Source of the DNA: Pseudomonadota bacterium
Lineage (GTDB): Bacteria; Pseudomonadota; Alphaproteobacteria; Rhizobiales; Pleomorphomonadaceae
Direction of reading: 5' to 3'
Length of the DNA: 64,000 nucleotides
NCBI GenBank assembly: GCA_023436885.1
Contig: JAEZHI010000019.1
Span: forward strand, 186,001 to 250,000
Part shown: positions 15,639 through 24,422 of the stretch, piece after piece
How the letters are laid out: each line of letters begins with the position of its first letter
Position numbering within the stretch: the first letter of the stretch is position 1
Notes under the pieces: generated by a model
The model's input: the letters and a program-made list of their open reading frames with translations, nothing else
What the model was told of the DNA's origin: nothing
Databases searched by the model: none
Translations under genes and position numbers: made by a program

Positions 15639-18002
15639 ATGCCATCCTTCATCGACAACGGAACCCGGTTTCATCTGGACGACCCCAAGCTGGCTCCCAA
15701 CTCCGCCGGCTACCTCTGGAACCGCCGGATGATGATCCAGATGAACAGTCGCGGCTATGCGGTCAGCCAGTACATGGACCCGGAGCCGCGCAAATACGCC
15801 CACCCGCCGATCATGCCCGGGCAGATCTTCATGCTGCCGGAGCAGGGCTACTATCCCAATCATCCCGGCCGCTTCTTCTACATCCGTGACAACGAAACGG
15901 GAGGTCTGTTCTCGGCCCCCTACGAGCCGGTTCGCGCCCAGCTGGACAGCTTCGCCTTCGAGCCGGGCCTGTCCGATATCCGCTGGCTGATCGAGAAGGA
16001 CGGGGTCCGGGTCGAGCTCTGCCTTGTGCTGCCGGTCGATGATGTTGCCGAACTCTGGACTGCGAAAATCACCAACGCGACAGCGTGGACCAAAAAGCTG
16101 TCCTTCGTGCCCTTCTTCCCGGTCGGATTCATGTCCTGGATGAACCTGGGCGGGCATTTCGATCCCGACCTCAATGCGGTGGTTTGCACGTCCGTCACGC
16201 CCTACCAGAAGATCGAGCAGTATTTCAAAAACCAGCACCTGAAGGACATGACCTTCCTGGCTGCCAGCCGTCGCCCGGACCATTTCGAGGTGGCGCAGCA
16301 AGCCTTCGAAGGCGAAGGCGGCCTGCATGCGCCCTCGGCGCTGGCCGATGGCGGCCATCTTCGCGACGGCGAGGCCTATTACGAAATTCCCGCCTGCATC
16401 ATGCAGTGGGATCTCGCGATTGCAGGCGGTAAGAGCGAAGAATTTCGCTTCGTCTTCGGTCCGGCAAAAGATGATTCGGAGATCGCGTCCCTCAGAGCAA
16501 AGTATATCGATGGCGACATCGAGAAGGTTCGGCGGGATTATCACTCCTACGTTACGGAAAGTGGCCGCGGCTGCCTGGAAATCCAGTCACCCGACGAGAC
16601 CTTCAACCACATGGTCAATCATTGGCTGCCGCGGCAGGTATTCTACCACGGCGACACCAATCGCCTGACCACCGACCCGCAGACACGCAACTATCTGCAG
16701 GATGCCCTCGGCGTGCTGTTCATCCGACCGGAGACGGCGCGCGGTGTCATTCTGCATGCGGTGAGCCAGCAGCACGCCAGCGGCAAGATGCCCGACGGCA
16801 TTCTTCTTCGGCCGGACGCCGAGCTTAAATATATCAATCAGATCCCGCATACCGACCACGGCGTCTGGCTGGCGATCACGGTCAAGGCCTATCTCGACGA
16901 AACCGGCGATCGCTCCATCCTGGACGAGACGGTCGCCTGGGCCGACGACGCGACGCCCTCCACGATCCGCGAGCATGTGACGCGTGCTTTGCGCTTCCTT
17001 GCGTCCGCCGTCGACGAGCGAGGTCTCCCCTTCATCGAGCAGGGCGACTGGTGCGACCCGATGAACATGGTCGGCTACAAGGGCAAGGGCGTCTCCGGTT
17101 GGCTGGCCGAAGCATCGAGCTATGCCATGTCGCTTTGGTCGGAGGTCTGCGCTGCCGAGGGGGATACGGATACCGCAGCCTGGCTGAAGGCTGAAGCCGC
17201 CGCCCTTGTCGCCAGCATCAACCGCCACCTCTGGGATGGCGACTGGTACGGCCGCGGCATTACTGACGACGGTGTGGTGTTCGGCATATCGACCGACAAG
17301 GAAGGTCGCATCTTCCTCAATGCGCAGAGCTGGGCGCTTCTTTGCGGCGCGGCGAGCGAAGAGCACAAGGCGCGTATGCTCAAGGCGATCGACGAACAGC
17401 TGGTCACGCCCTATGGAGTGGAAATCCACGCGCCGTCCTTCACTGCCATGCGTGAGGATATCGGCCGCCTGACTCAGAAGTGGCCGGGAGCTGCGGAAAA
17501 CGGAGCCGTCTACAATCACGCCGCCGCCTTCTATGCCGCCTCGCTCTACCACATTGGCGAGGGGGACCGGGGCTTTAGCGTATTGCGCGCCATGATGACC
17601 AACCCCGATCGGGAAGACATTGCCGCGCGCGGGCAGCTGCCGCTCTATATTCCCAACTACTATCGTGGCGCCTATCGGCAGTTTCCGCGCACCGCCGGTC
17701 GTTCCAGCAATCTCTTCAACACCGGTACTGTCGCCTGGGTTTATCGGGCGGTTATCGAGCAGCTTTGCGGCGTGCGCGGCGAGGGAGACGGCGCGGTCAT
17801 TGCGCCGCAGGCGCCCACCGCCTGGCAAAACTTTTCCTTTACCCGTCGCCTGCGCGGCGCAACATTCAACGTTGCCTTCACCCGCGAGGATGGCCTCAAG
17901 GAGCAGTTGGTAGAGATCGATGGTCGTCGCGCTGAAGGTGGCAGGCTTGCCACGATCGAAGCCGGCCGTATCTATGACGTGCGGGTGAAGAGCCCCCGCT
18001 GA
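15639..18002 (+). CDS. GH94-family phosphorylase, probably cellobionic acid phosphorylase
   Basis: This 787-residue cytoplasmic enzyme has the layout of GH94 phosphorylases: an N-terminal beta-sandwich, a helical linker and an (alpha/alpha)6 barrel. The GDWxD signature that holds the catalytic acid is GDWCD at 469-473, followed by PMNMVGYKGKGVSGWL. That variant, the 787-residue length and the next two genes point to the cellobionic acid branch rather than cellobiose phosphorylase. The reaction would be cellobionate plus phosphate giving glucose 1-phosphate and gluconate. Gluconokinase and 6-phosphogluconate dehydratase follow directly and would consume the gluconate. A related aldobionate as substrate remains possible. 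Confidence 0.8.
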   Translation: MPSFIDNGTRFHLDDPKLAPNSAGYLWNRRMMIQMNSRGYAVSQYMDPEPRKYAHPPIMPGQIFMLPEQGYYPNHPGRFFYIRDNETGGLFSAPYEPVRAQLDSFAFEPGLSDIRWLIEKDGVRVELCLVLPVDDVAELWTAKITNATAWTKKLSFVPFFPVGFMSWMNLGGHFDPDLNAVVCTSVTPYQKIEQYFKNQHLKDMTFLAASRRPDHFEVAQQAFEGEGGLHAPSALADGGHLRDGEAYYEIPACIMQWDLAIAGGKSEEFRFVFGPAKDDSEIASLRAKYIDGDIEKVRRDYHSYVTESGRGCLEIQSPDETFNHMVNHWLPRQVFYHGDTNRLTTDPQTRNYLQDALGVLFIRPETARGVILHAVSQQHASGKMPDGILLRPDAELKYINQIPHTDHGVWLAITVKAYLDETGDRSILDETVAWADDATPSTIREHVTRALRFLASAVDERGLPFIEQGDWCDPMNMVGYKGKGVSGWLAEASSYAMSLWSEVCAAEGDTDTAAWLKAEAAALVASINRHLWDGDWYGRGITDDGVVFGISTDKEGRIFLNAQSWALLCGAASEEHKARMLKAIDEQLVTPYGVEIHAPSFTAMREDIGRLTQKWPGAAENGAVYNHAAAFYAASLYHIGEGDRGFSVLRAMMTNPDREDIAARGQLPLYIPNYYRGAYRQFPRTAGRSSNLFNTGTVAWVYRAVIEQLCGVRGEGDGAVIAPQAPTAWQNFSFTRRLRGATFNVAFTREDGLKEQLVEIDGRRAEGGRLATIEAGRIYDVRVKSPR

Positions 18003-18022
18003 GGCGTCGCCGGGAGAAAGCA

Positions 18023-18535
18023 ATGATCGTTATCGTCATGGGAGTATCGGGAAGCGGCAAGACGACGATCGGCAAGCTCCTGGCCGATCGTATGAATTGC
18101 CGGTTTTCCGACGCCGACGATTTTCATCCAGCCGCCAATGTCGAGAAAATGCGCGCTGGCATTCCTTTGACCGACGACGATCGCTGGCCGTGGCTGAAGG
18201 CGCTACGGCATGCAATCGAGGATTGGCAAGCGGCTGGTAAAAGCCGCGTCATCGCCTGTTCCGCCTTGAAGGATGCTTATCGTGACGTCCTGTCGCCCAA
18301 TGACGACGTGAGCTTCATCTATCTGAAGGGCGATGCGAATACGATCGCCTCTCGGCTCAAGGCCCGCAAAGGCCACTATATGAATCCCAATTTGCTGACG
18401 AGCCAGTTTGCCACGTTGGAAGAGCCCGACAACGCTATTGTCGTCGATATCGCGCCACCGCCGACCACCATTGTAGAAGACATCATGGCCCGGCTCAGCG
18501 CACGCGTGCCATCAACGGAAAAGAGATCGTCATGA
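18023..18535 (+). CDS. gntK: gluconokinase
   Basis: This 170-residue kinase is typical of the GntK family. It has a P-loop GVSGSGKTT at 7-15, the segment FSDADDFHPAANVEKM that contacts gluconate, and GIPLTDDDRWPWL, all hallmarks of carbohydrate kinase GntK. It turns gluconate into 6-phosphogluconate with ATP. It begins 20 bases after the phosphorylase gene, overlaps edd by four bases, and so would process the gluconate released from cellobionate. Confidence 0.95.
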   Translation: MIVIVMGVSGSGKTTIGKLLADRMNCRFSDADDFHPAANVEKMRAGIPLTDDDRWPWLKALRHAIEDWQAAGKSRVIACSALKDAYRDVLSPNDDVSFIYLKGDANTIASRLKARKGHYMNPNLLTSQFATLEEPDNAIVVDIAPPPTTIVEDIMARLSARVPSTEKRSS

Positions 18536-20352
18536 CCGTTCGCTCCATCATCGCCGACGTTACCGAGCGTATCGAGCGACGCAGCCGCGCCAGCCGTACC
18601 GCCTATCTTGATGGCATTGAGAGAGCGCGAGAGGCGATCCGCGCCGCCGGTCCGGCTCGACACCGTCTGCCCTGTTCCAATCTGGCCCACGGATTTGCCG
18701 CCTGCCAGACCGACGACAAGCAGCGCCTGACTGGAACTGAAGCAATCAACGTCGGCATCGTCACTACCTATAACGACATGCTATCGGCCCACCGTCCCTA
18801 CGAGCGCTATCCCGAGCTGATCCGCGAAGAGGCGCGTCGGCTTGGCGCTGTCGCCGAAGTGGCCGGCGGCGCACCTGCCATGTGCGACGGCATCACGCAG
18901 GGCCGCACTGGTATGGAATTCAGTCTGTTCTCGCGTGACGTCATCGCCATGTCGACGGGCATCGCACTATCGCATGACATGTTCGACGCAACGATCATGC
19001 TGGGCATTTGCGACAAGATCGTTCCCGGCCTCGTCATGGGCGCCCTGGCTTTCGGTCACCTGCCAACCGTGTTCATTCCGTCCGGGCCGATGCCGACGGG
19101 CCTCAGCAACGCCGAGAAGAACGCGGTCCGACAGGCTTATGCCGCCGGTACGGCAACCGAGGCCGATCTCCTGGAAGCCGAGGCGAAGTCCTACCATTCA
19201 CCTGGCACCTGCACCTTCTTCGGCACAGCCAATACCAATCAGATGCTGATGGAGATCATGGGGCTGATGCTCCCAGGCTCAGCCTTCGTGGCGCCGGATA
19301 CGCCGCTGCGTGATGCGTTGACCCGCGCCGCCGTAGCTCGCGCCGTCGCCATCGCCGGGACCGGAGAGAACAGCCTGCCGATCGGCCAATTGCTCGACGC
19401 CCGCAGCTTCGTCAATGGCATTGTCGGCCTTTGCGCCACCGGTGGGTCGACCAACCTGACCATCCACCTGATCGCCATGGCCCGGTCAGCGGGACTTACC
19501 ATCGATTGGGATGACTTCGCAGCCCTTTCAGCCGCGACACCACTGTTGGCGCGCGCCTACCCCAACGGCAAGGCAGACGTCAATGGCTTCCGGGATGCCG
19601 GTGGGGTGCCCTTCCTGGTCCGCGAACTGCGCCGTGCCGGCCTTTTGCACGACGATGTCCTCACCATCTTAGGCAAGGGTCTGGCGCCTTATGAAAAGAC
19701 GCCTCAGCTCGATTCGACGGGCACACTGGTTTTCTCTGATACGCCGGCCGTGAGCGCTGACGAAAGCGTGGTGCGGTCCATTGACGCCCCGTTCCAGCCA
19801 ACCGGCGGCATCAATCTCCTGACCGGGAACCTTGGAAGGGCGGTCATCAAGTCATCAGCCGTCGCTCTCGAACATCAAACCGTCGAAGCGCCGGCCCGGG
19901 TTTTCTCATCGCAGGAGGCAGTGCTGGCTGCGTTCAAGGCGGGTCTCGATGAAGACTTCGTGGCAATCGTCCGCTTTCAGGGACCGCAGGCCAACGGCAT
20001 GCCCGAACTTCACAAGCTGACGCCGGCGCTCGGCCTGTTGCAGGACCGCGGACGGAAAGTGGCCCTTGTCACAGACGGTCGCATGTCCGGTGCCTCCGGC
20101 AAAGTGCCGGCCGCCATTCATGTCACACCGGAAGCGGCCCGCGGTGGCCCCATCGGTCGCGTTCGCGACGGCGACATCGTCAGGCTGGACGTGGCGACCG
20201 GCCGGCTCGACGTGCTGGTTTCTCAGGAGGAATGGGACTCTCGACGCCAGGCCGTTGCAGAACCCGGCATCGAAAGCAGCGACCGTCGTTTGTTCGCCGT
20301 GTTACGGCGGGCGGTCGGTACGGCCGAAGAAGGGGCGACGGCTCTCAGCTGA
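18532..20352 (+). CDS. edd: 6-phosphogluconate dehydratase
   Basis: This 606-residue enzyme is close to the 603 residues of E. coli Edd. Family marks are the N-terminal CSNLAHGFA segment, NVGIVTTYNDMLSAHRPY, the GGAPAMCDGITQG iron-sulfur cysteine region, and the CATGGSTNLTIHL motif. It dehydrates 6-phosphogluconate to 2-keto-3-deoxy-6-phosphogluconate in the Entner-Doudoroff pathway. The start overlaps gntK by four bases. The KDPG aldolase gene (eda) is not in the window and must be elsewhere. Confidence 0.95.
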   Translation: MTVRSIIADVTERIERRSRASRTAYLDGIERAREAIRAAGPARHRLPCSNLAHGFAACQTDDKQRLTGTEAINVGIVTTYNDMLSAHRPYERYPELIREEARRLGAVAEVAGGAPAMCDGITQGRTGMEFSLFSRDVIAMSTGIALSHDMFDATIMLGICDKIVPGLVMGALAFGHLPTVFIPSGPMPTGLSNAEKNAVRQAYAAGTATEADLLEAEAKSYHSPGTCTFFGTANTNQMLMEIMGLMLPGSAFVAPDTPLRDALTRAAVARAVAIAGTGENSLPIGQLLDARSFVNGIVGLCATGGSTNLTIHLIAMARSAGLTIDWDDFAALSAATPLLARAYPNGKADVNGFRDAGGVPFLVRELRRAGLLHDDVLTILGKGLAPYEKTPQLDSTGTLVFSDTPAVSADESVVRSIDAPFQPTGGINLLTGNLGRAVIKSSAVALEHQTVEAPARVFSSQEAVLAAFKAGLDEDFVAIVRFQGPQANGMPELHKLTPALGLLQDRGRKVALVTDGRMSGASGKVPAAIHVTPEAARGGPIGRVRDGDIVRLDVATGRLDVLVSQEEWDSRRQAVAEPGIESSDRRLFAVLRRAVGTAEEGATALS

Positions 20353-20393
20353 CGGAGCCCTCCGCCTGTTCCCGGGAGAAGCGGGAGACCGCC

Positions 20394-20786
20394 ATGAATG
20401 CAGAAGATATCGCGCAGTCTTACCGGGACTACATTGCCTGTCTGAACCACCGGGACTGGGACAGCTTGAGCAATTTCGTCCACGAAGATGTACGGCATAA
20501 TGGCCGGCTGCTCAGGCTTTCGGGCTATCGCAACCTGCTGGAAACGGATGTTCGCGACATTCCCGACCTGCGCTTTGAGATTGGGACGCTAGTTGCCAAC
20601 ACACCCCAAATAGCTGCCCGCCTCCTGTTCGATTGCACGCCGGCGGGCGTGTTCATGGGCCTGCCGGTCAATGGCCGAAGGGTCGCCTTCGCGGAGCATG
20701 CGTTCTACGAGTATCGCGACGGCAAAATCTGGGATGTGAAGTCGGTGATCGATAAGGCTGCCATCGAAGCCCAGCTCCGAGGTTAG
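20394..20786 (+). CDS. SnoaL-like ester cyclase family protein
   Basis: This 130-residue protein has the NTF2-like fold of SnoaL-type ester cyclases: AQSYRDYIACLNHRDWDSL, VHEDVRHNGR, and HAFYEYRDGKIWDVKSVIDK at the end. The ATG at 20394 follows GGGAGACC; an in-frame upstream extension overlaps edd and looks non-coding. It lies 41 bases after edd and ends inside the convergent HxlR gene by four bases. Whether it belongs to the sugar operon or to the HxlR group is unclear, and its substrate is unknown. Confidence 0.8.
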   Translation: MNAEDIAQSYRDYIACLNHRDWDSLSNFVHEDVRHNGRLLRLSGYRNLLETDVRDIPDLRFEIGTLVANTPQIAARLLFDCTPAGVFMGLPVNGRRVAFAEHAFYEYRDGKIWDVKSVIDKAAIEAQLRG

Positions 20787-21163
20787 TCCTTATCCGTCTG
20801 CTGTTCGGCGAAGGCAATGCGGGCTGCGTCGATGCGCGCCGCGTTGGCCACGACCCATTCCGCAAGCGACCGCACTGGTATCAAGAATTCCCGGCCGAGA
20901 TCGGTCAGTGCGTATTCTACTTGAGGCGGCTTGGTGGGTGTTACTGTGCGCGACACAAGGCCACTTTCCTCAAGGTCCTTCAATGTGGATGTCAGCACCT
21001 TCTGGCTGATCTCACCCACATCCCGGCGTAGCGCGTTGAAGCGGCGCGGGCCACGCCCCAGGACGCGCACGACCAGCACCGTCCACTTGCCTGCAAACTG
21101 CGACAACATCTTGCCGATGAGGACACAGCGGCCGGTTTCCTCCTGATAATCCGGTACGTCCAC
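20783..21163 (-). CDS. HxlR-family transcriptional regulator
   Basis: This 126-residue winged-helix protein is read from a GTG at 21163, preceded by AAGGAG at proper spacing; the longer frame has no such site. HxlR marks are IGKMLSQFAGKWTVLVVRVLGRGPRRFNALRRDV, ISQKVLTSTLKDLEESGLV and VEYALTDLGREF. A cysteine at residue 13, just before the domain, matches the redox-sensing position known in B. subtilis YodB. The divergent FMN reductase gene fits a YodB-like quinone or electrophile response; this is inference from context. Confidence 0.88.
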   Translation of the reverse strand: MDVPDYQEETGRCVLIGKMLSQFAGKWTVLVVRVLGRGPRRFNALRRDVGEISQKVLTSTLKDLEESGLVSRTVTPTKPPQVEYALTDLGREFLIPVRSLAEWVVANAARIDAARIAFAEQQTDKD

Positions 21164-21313
21164 GATGTCTCCTTGTCTTGTCGGCCCGCTTGCCGGGGGA
21201 CTTGTTCGGGAACAACCGGCCAAGTCACCTGTTCGAGGGTCGGCACAATGGGCAGTTTCCTTCAGGTGCCTTGGCACCCTGAAAGTGCCTCCTTGTCAGG
21301 CTGCGAACTCAAC

Positions 21314-21334
21314 GTAATCTAGTTACTTATTAAC
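21314..21334. promoter_or_regulatory. possible HxlR operator
   Basis: Two overlapping short inverted repeats, GTAA-5-TTAC (21314-21326) and GTTA-5-TAAC (21322-21334), lie 22-42 bases before the FMN reductase start. HxlR proteins bind AT-rich sites of this general form between divergent genes. The match is weak. Confidence 0.3.
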
Positions 21335-21355
21335 ACCAGCGTACATGAGGATACC

Positions 21356-21943
21356 ATGACTTTGAAGCCTCGGATCGCCCTTATCATTGGTTCAACCCGT
21401 CCAACTCGCTTTGCCGACAAGCCCGCCCAATGGATGCTCAAGCAAGCGCAAGCTCGGGACGATATGGACGTTGAACTGGTCGATCTGCGCGACTTTTCCC
21501 TGCCGTTCTTTGCCGAGAAGGCATCGAACTTGTGGATGCCCAGCGAGGATCCGGCGGCGGTCCGTTGGCAGCAGACCATCGCCCGTTTCGACGGCTACAT
21601 TTTCGTCGTTGCCGAATACAACCGGTCGATTACCGGCGCCCTCAAGAATGCGCTCGATCAAGCCTATGTGGAGTGGAACCGCAAACCGTTCACGGCCATC
21701 GGCTATGGCGGCTTGGGCGCTGCGCGCGCTATCGAACACCTGCGTCTGATCGGTGTCGAACTGCAGATGGTCCCGACCCGCAGCGCGGTCCATATCGGTG
21801 GTGGCGACTTCATGGCCGTCTTCCCGATGGGCGGCAACAAGCCCATCGAGGATATCGAGGCGAACCTCCTGCCCTCTGCAAAAGCAGCTCTCGACGATCT
21901 GGTCTGGTGGGCCAAGGCGACGAAAGCGGCGAAAGCCGCCTGA
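21356..21943 (+). CDS. NADPH-dependent FMN reductase / azoreductase-like flavoprotein
   Basis: This 195-residue flavodoxin-like protein shows the IALIIGSTRPTRFADKPAQWM phosphate-binding start, FVVAEYNRSITGALKNALDQ and IGYGGLGAARAIEHLR, all typical of the NADPH-dependent FMN reductase family that includes quinone and azo reductases. It reduces flavin or quinones with NADPH. It is divergent from the HxlR gene and heads a probable operon with a SnoaL-like and a binding-protein-like gene, so induction by electrophiles is likely. Confidence 0.88.
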   Translation: MTLKPRIALIIGSTRPTRFADKPAQWMLKQAQARDDMDVELVDLRDFSLPFFAEKASNLWMPSEDPAAVRWQQTIARFDGYIFVVAEYNRSITGALKNALDQAYVEWNRKPFTAIGYGGLGAARAIEHLRLIGVELQMVPTRSAVHIGGGDFMAVFPMGGNKPIEDIEANLLPSAKAALDDLVWWAKATKAAKAA

Positions 21944-22052
21944 CGCCCACCGCCGGCAGAGAAGATCCCCACGTAGTCCAAAACCGAACGCCATCGGCCG
22001 CCGAACAAAACGCAGCCGGTGGCCTCGGTCCTCGACGAAAGGAACTCCTTCC

Positions 22053-22517
22053 ATGGCGTCTCTTCCATCAAGCGCCGACAGCGCTCAGACGACGGATACT
22101 GCCGAGACGAACAAGGCCGTCGTGCGTCGTGCCTTCGAGGAATGGGCCAACGGTAGCACCCACTTCTTCGACATTCTCGATGACGAAGCCAAATGGACGA
22201 TCGCTGGGTCTGGGCCGTCCGCACAGACCTTTCATGACCGCAACGCCTTCCTGGCCAGCGGATACGGACCGATCGCCGAGCGGTTCGCCACGCCGATGAA
22301 GCCGGAGGTGCTCGGCATCTATGCCGATGGTGATGAGGTTATCATCCGCTGGGACGGTGCGTCGGAAATGAGGGGCGGCCAGACCTATCGCAACAGCTAT
22401 GCCTGGTTCTTCCGCATGCGCAATGGGAAGGTCATCGAAGCTACCGCCTTCCTCGACCTGCCAACCTACGACGCTGCGCTGGATGGAAAGCCCTTGCCAC
22501 CCTGGCCGACCATCTGA
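22053..22517 (+). CDS. SnoaL-like / NTF2-fold protein, ketosteroid isomerase-related
   Basis: This 154-residue protein has an NTF2-like fold: NKAVVRRAFEEWANG, DDEAKWTIAGSGP, RFATPMKPEVLGIYADGDEVIIRWDG and NSYAWFFRMRNGKVIEATAFLD. The ATG at 22053 follows GAAAGGAACTCC. Such proteins act as isomerases, cyclases or small-molecule binders; the substrate is unknown. It lies between the FMN reductase and the binding-protein-like gene, all on one strand. Confidence 0.8.
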   Translation: MASLPSSADSAQTTDTAETNKAVVRRAFEEWANGSTHFFDILDDEAKWTIAGSGPSAQTFHDRNAFLASGYGPIAERFATPMKPEVLGIYADGDEVIIRWDGASEMRGGQTYRNSYAWFFRMRNGKVIEATAFLDLPTYDAALDGKPLPPWPTI

Positions 22518-22546
22518 CCTCACATAACGTCTGGAGGAACGAAACG

Positions 22547-23650
22547 ATGAGTAACGTCCCCATACGCATCGGTCTGGCGACCGATCTTTCTGGTCCCTAT
22601 CAGTCCGTGGACGGCGCTGCCGGAGCCGAAGCCATCCGAATGGCGATCGAGGACATCGGCGAGGTTGCCGGCCGCTCCGTCGAGTTGGTGCTCGGTGATC
22701 ACCGCAACGACGAGAACGAGGCGGCCCGGATTGCTCGGCAATGGTATGGCGAAGACGGCGTGGACATGGTGATCAGCGGCGTCAACTCCGACACCAGCCT
22801 TGCTATGACAGCCGTCGCTGCCGAATTTGGCAGGCCGATCTTCGTCGTCGGTGCGGGCACGTCGGTGCAAACCCGCGAACGCACCGCGCCCACCATCATC
22901 CAATACGCCTATAGCACGGTGGCACTCGGCACGGTGCCTGGACTGGCGCTGACCCGGCAAGGCCTGAAGCGCTGGTTCTTCATCACCGCCGAGTATCCCT
23001 TCGGTCTGGAGCTCGAAGCGCACGGCTCCGAGGCGATCAAGGCCGCCGGCGGCACTGTGGTAGGATCTGTTCACAATCCCCATGGAGCGGACGATTTCAC
23101 GCCCTACGTCGAGGCTGCCCGTGATAGTCAGGCCGACGTGCTGGGTCTCGCCAATGGCCACGCGGAACTTCTGAAGGCCATGGCGGCGATGGACCGGATG
23201 GGCCTCGCCGACAGAATGAAACTTGTCGGCCTGCTGACCTTCATCGATGACATCCACGAGATGGGCCTCGAACGGGCTCAGGGCCTCTATTTCGCCGATA
23301 GCTGGTTCTGGACGCGCGACGCCGACTCCCGCGCCTGGGCCGAGCGCTTCCACGTCCGGCAGGGGCGGATGCCTTCATCCCTACAGGCCGCCGACTATTC
23401 GGTTGCCTTTCAATATCTGACGGCAGTGGCTGCCGTTGGGAATACAGATCCCCAAGCAGTTGTCCAGCATCTCCGCCGCACGACGCTTAACGACATGTAC
23501 GTGAAGAATGGTCGCATTCGAGACGACGGCACAATGCTGCACGACATCTACCTGCTGCGTGCCAAAGCGCCTCGGGCATCGCAAGGAGAATGGGATGTCT
23601 ACGATCTCGTCGCGACGGTTCCGGGCGAGGAAGCCTTTCCCGAGGAATGA
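22547..23650 (+). CDS. branched-chain amino-acid-type binding protein without signal peptide
   Basis: This 367-residue protein has the type-1 periplasmic-binding fold (Peripla_BP_6, LivJ-like): IRIGLATDLSGPYQSVDG, VDMVISGVNSDTSLAM, ITAEYPFGLELEAHG and DVLGLANGHAELLKAM. A GGAGGA site places the start at MSNVPIRIGLAT, so the fold begins at once and no export signal is present. No permease or ATPase gene is near. A cytoplasmic sensor, comparable to AmiC, is one explanation; secretion through another route or misplacement is another. It closes the HxlR-linked gene group. Confidence 0.8.
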   Translation: MSNVPIRIGLATDLSGPYQSVDGAAGAEAIRMAIEDIGEVAGRSVELVLGDHRNDENEAARIARQWYGEDGVDMVISGVNSDTSLAMTAVAAEFGRPIFVVGAGTSVQTRERTAPTIIQYAYSTVALGTVPGLALTRQGLKRWFFITAEYPFGLELEAHGSEAIKAAGGTVVGSVHNPHGADDFTPYVEAARDSQADVLGLANGHAELLKAMAAMDRMGLADRMKLVGLLTFIDDIHEMGLERAQGLYFADSWFWTRDADSRAWAERFHVRQGRMPSSLQAADYSVAFQYLTAVAAVGNTDPQAVVQHLRRTTLNDMYVKNGRIRDDGTMLHDIYLLRAKAPRASQGEWDVYDLVATVPGEEAFPEE

Positions 23651-23669
23651 TCATGTAACGTCTCGCCGG

Positions 23670-24422
23670 TCAGTAACCGAGTTCGTGCGAGACGCTGGCG
23701 CCGATCGCTTTCAGCTGTTCGATGAATGACTTGAACTCGTCCATCGACACATTTTCGACCACGGTCGAAATGGAAATCGCGGCGACGAGCTTGCGGTCGT
23801 GTCCCCAGATGGGCACGGCCGCGCAACGGCAGCCCCGAACGTTTTCCTGCTCATCGACGGCGAAACCATCCGACCGCACCTTGGTGAGTGCCGCCTCGTA
23901 ATCAGCGCGCCGGGTGATGGTATTTTCAGTCGAGCTCGCAAAATCATAGCCATCGAGCGTCTTGCCGATGACGGCGGGCGACTGGAAGGCCAGGAGGACC
24001 TTGCCGATGGCCGTGGTGTGGATCGGCATGCGCCGGCCAATCCTGGAATAGACGATGATGGAGCGCGTCCCCTCGACCTTGTCGACATAGACGCCCGACT
24101 TGCCGTCGAGCACCCCTAGATGAACCGTCTGGCCGGTTCTCTCCGACAGCTTCTCCAGATAGGGCCGGGCTACGGCGATGAAATCGCGCGAGCGTTGGAC
24201 GAGGTAGCCGCGCTCCAGCAGCTTCACGCCGAGGCGATACGGGGCGTTGGCTTCCGTCTGTTCGATGTAGCCTTGTGCCTGCAACGTCTTCAGGAGCGAG
24301 TGAAGGGTGCTCTTGTGCAGCCCCGTCTGCTGGCTGATCTCGGCCAGATTGAGCTCGACCTTCTGCTCGTTGAAGAGCTCGAGGATGTTGAGGGCGCGCT
24401 CCACAGCCTGAATGAGGGGCAT
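23670..24422 (-). CDS. IclR-family regulator of the xylonate-type cluster
   Basis: This 250-residue protein has an N-terminal winged helix (QAVERALNILELFNEQ, LAEISQQTGLHKSTLHSLLKTL) and the IclR effector domain (HLGVLDGKSGVYVDKVEG, MPIHTTAIGKVLLAF, and the GCRCAAVPIW segment). It is divergent from the aldolase gene; the matching E. coli gene is yjhI beside yjhHGF. It probably represses the aldolase, dehydratase and permease genes and responds to a sugar acid or its keto product. Confidence 0.9.
   Translation of the reverse strand: MPLIQAVERALNILELFNEQKVELNLAEISQQTGLHKSTLHSLLKTLQAQGYIEQTEANAPYRLGVKLLERGYLVQRSRDFIAVARPYLEKLSERTGQTVHLGVLDGKSGVYVDKVEGTRSIIVYSRIGRRMPIHTTAIGKVLLAFQSPAVIGKTLDGYDFASSTENTITRRADYEAALTKVRSDGFAVDEQENVRGCRCAAVPIWGHDRKLVAAISISTVVENVSMDEFKSFIEQLKAIGASVSHELGY

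Noticed and set aside
16587..18023. Minus-strand open frame of 478 residues over the GH94 gene
   Set aside because: Antisense shadow of the phosphorylase with no domain seen.
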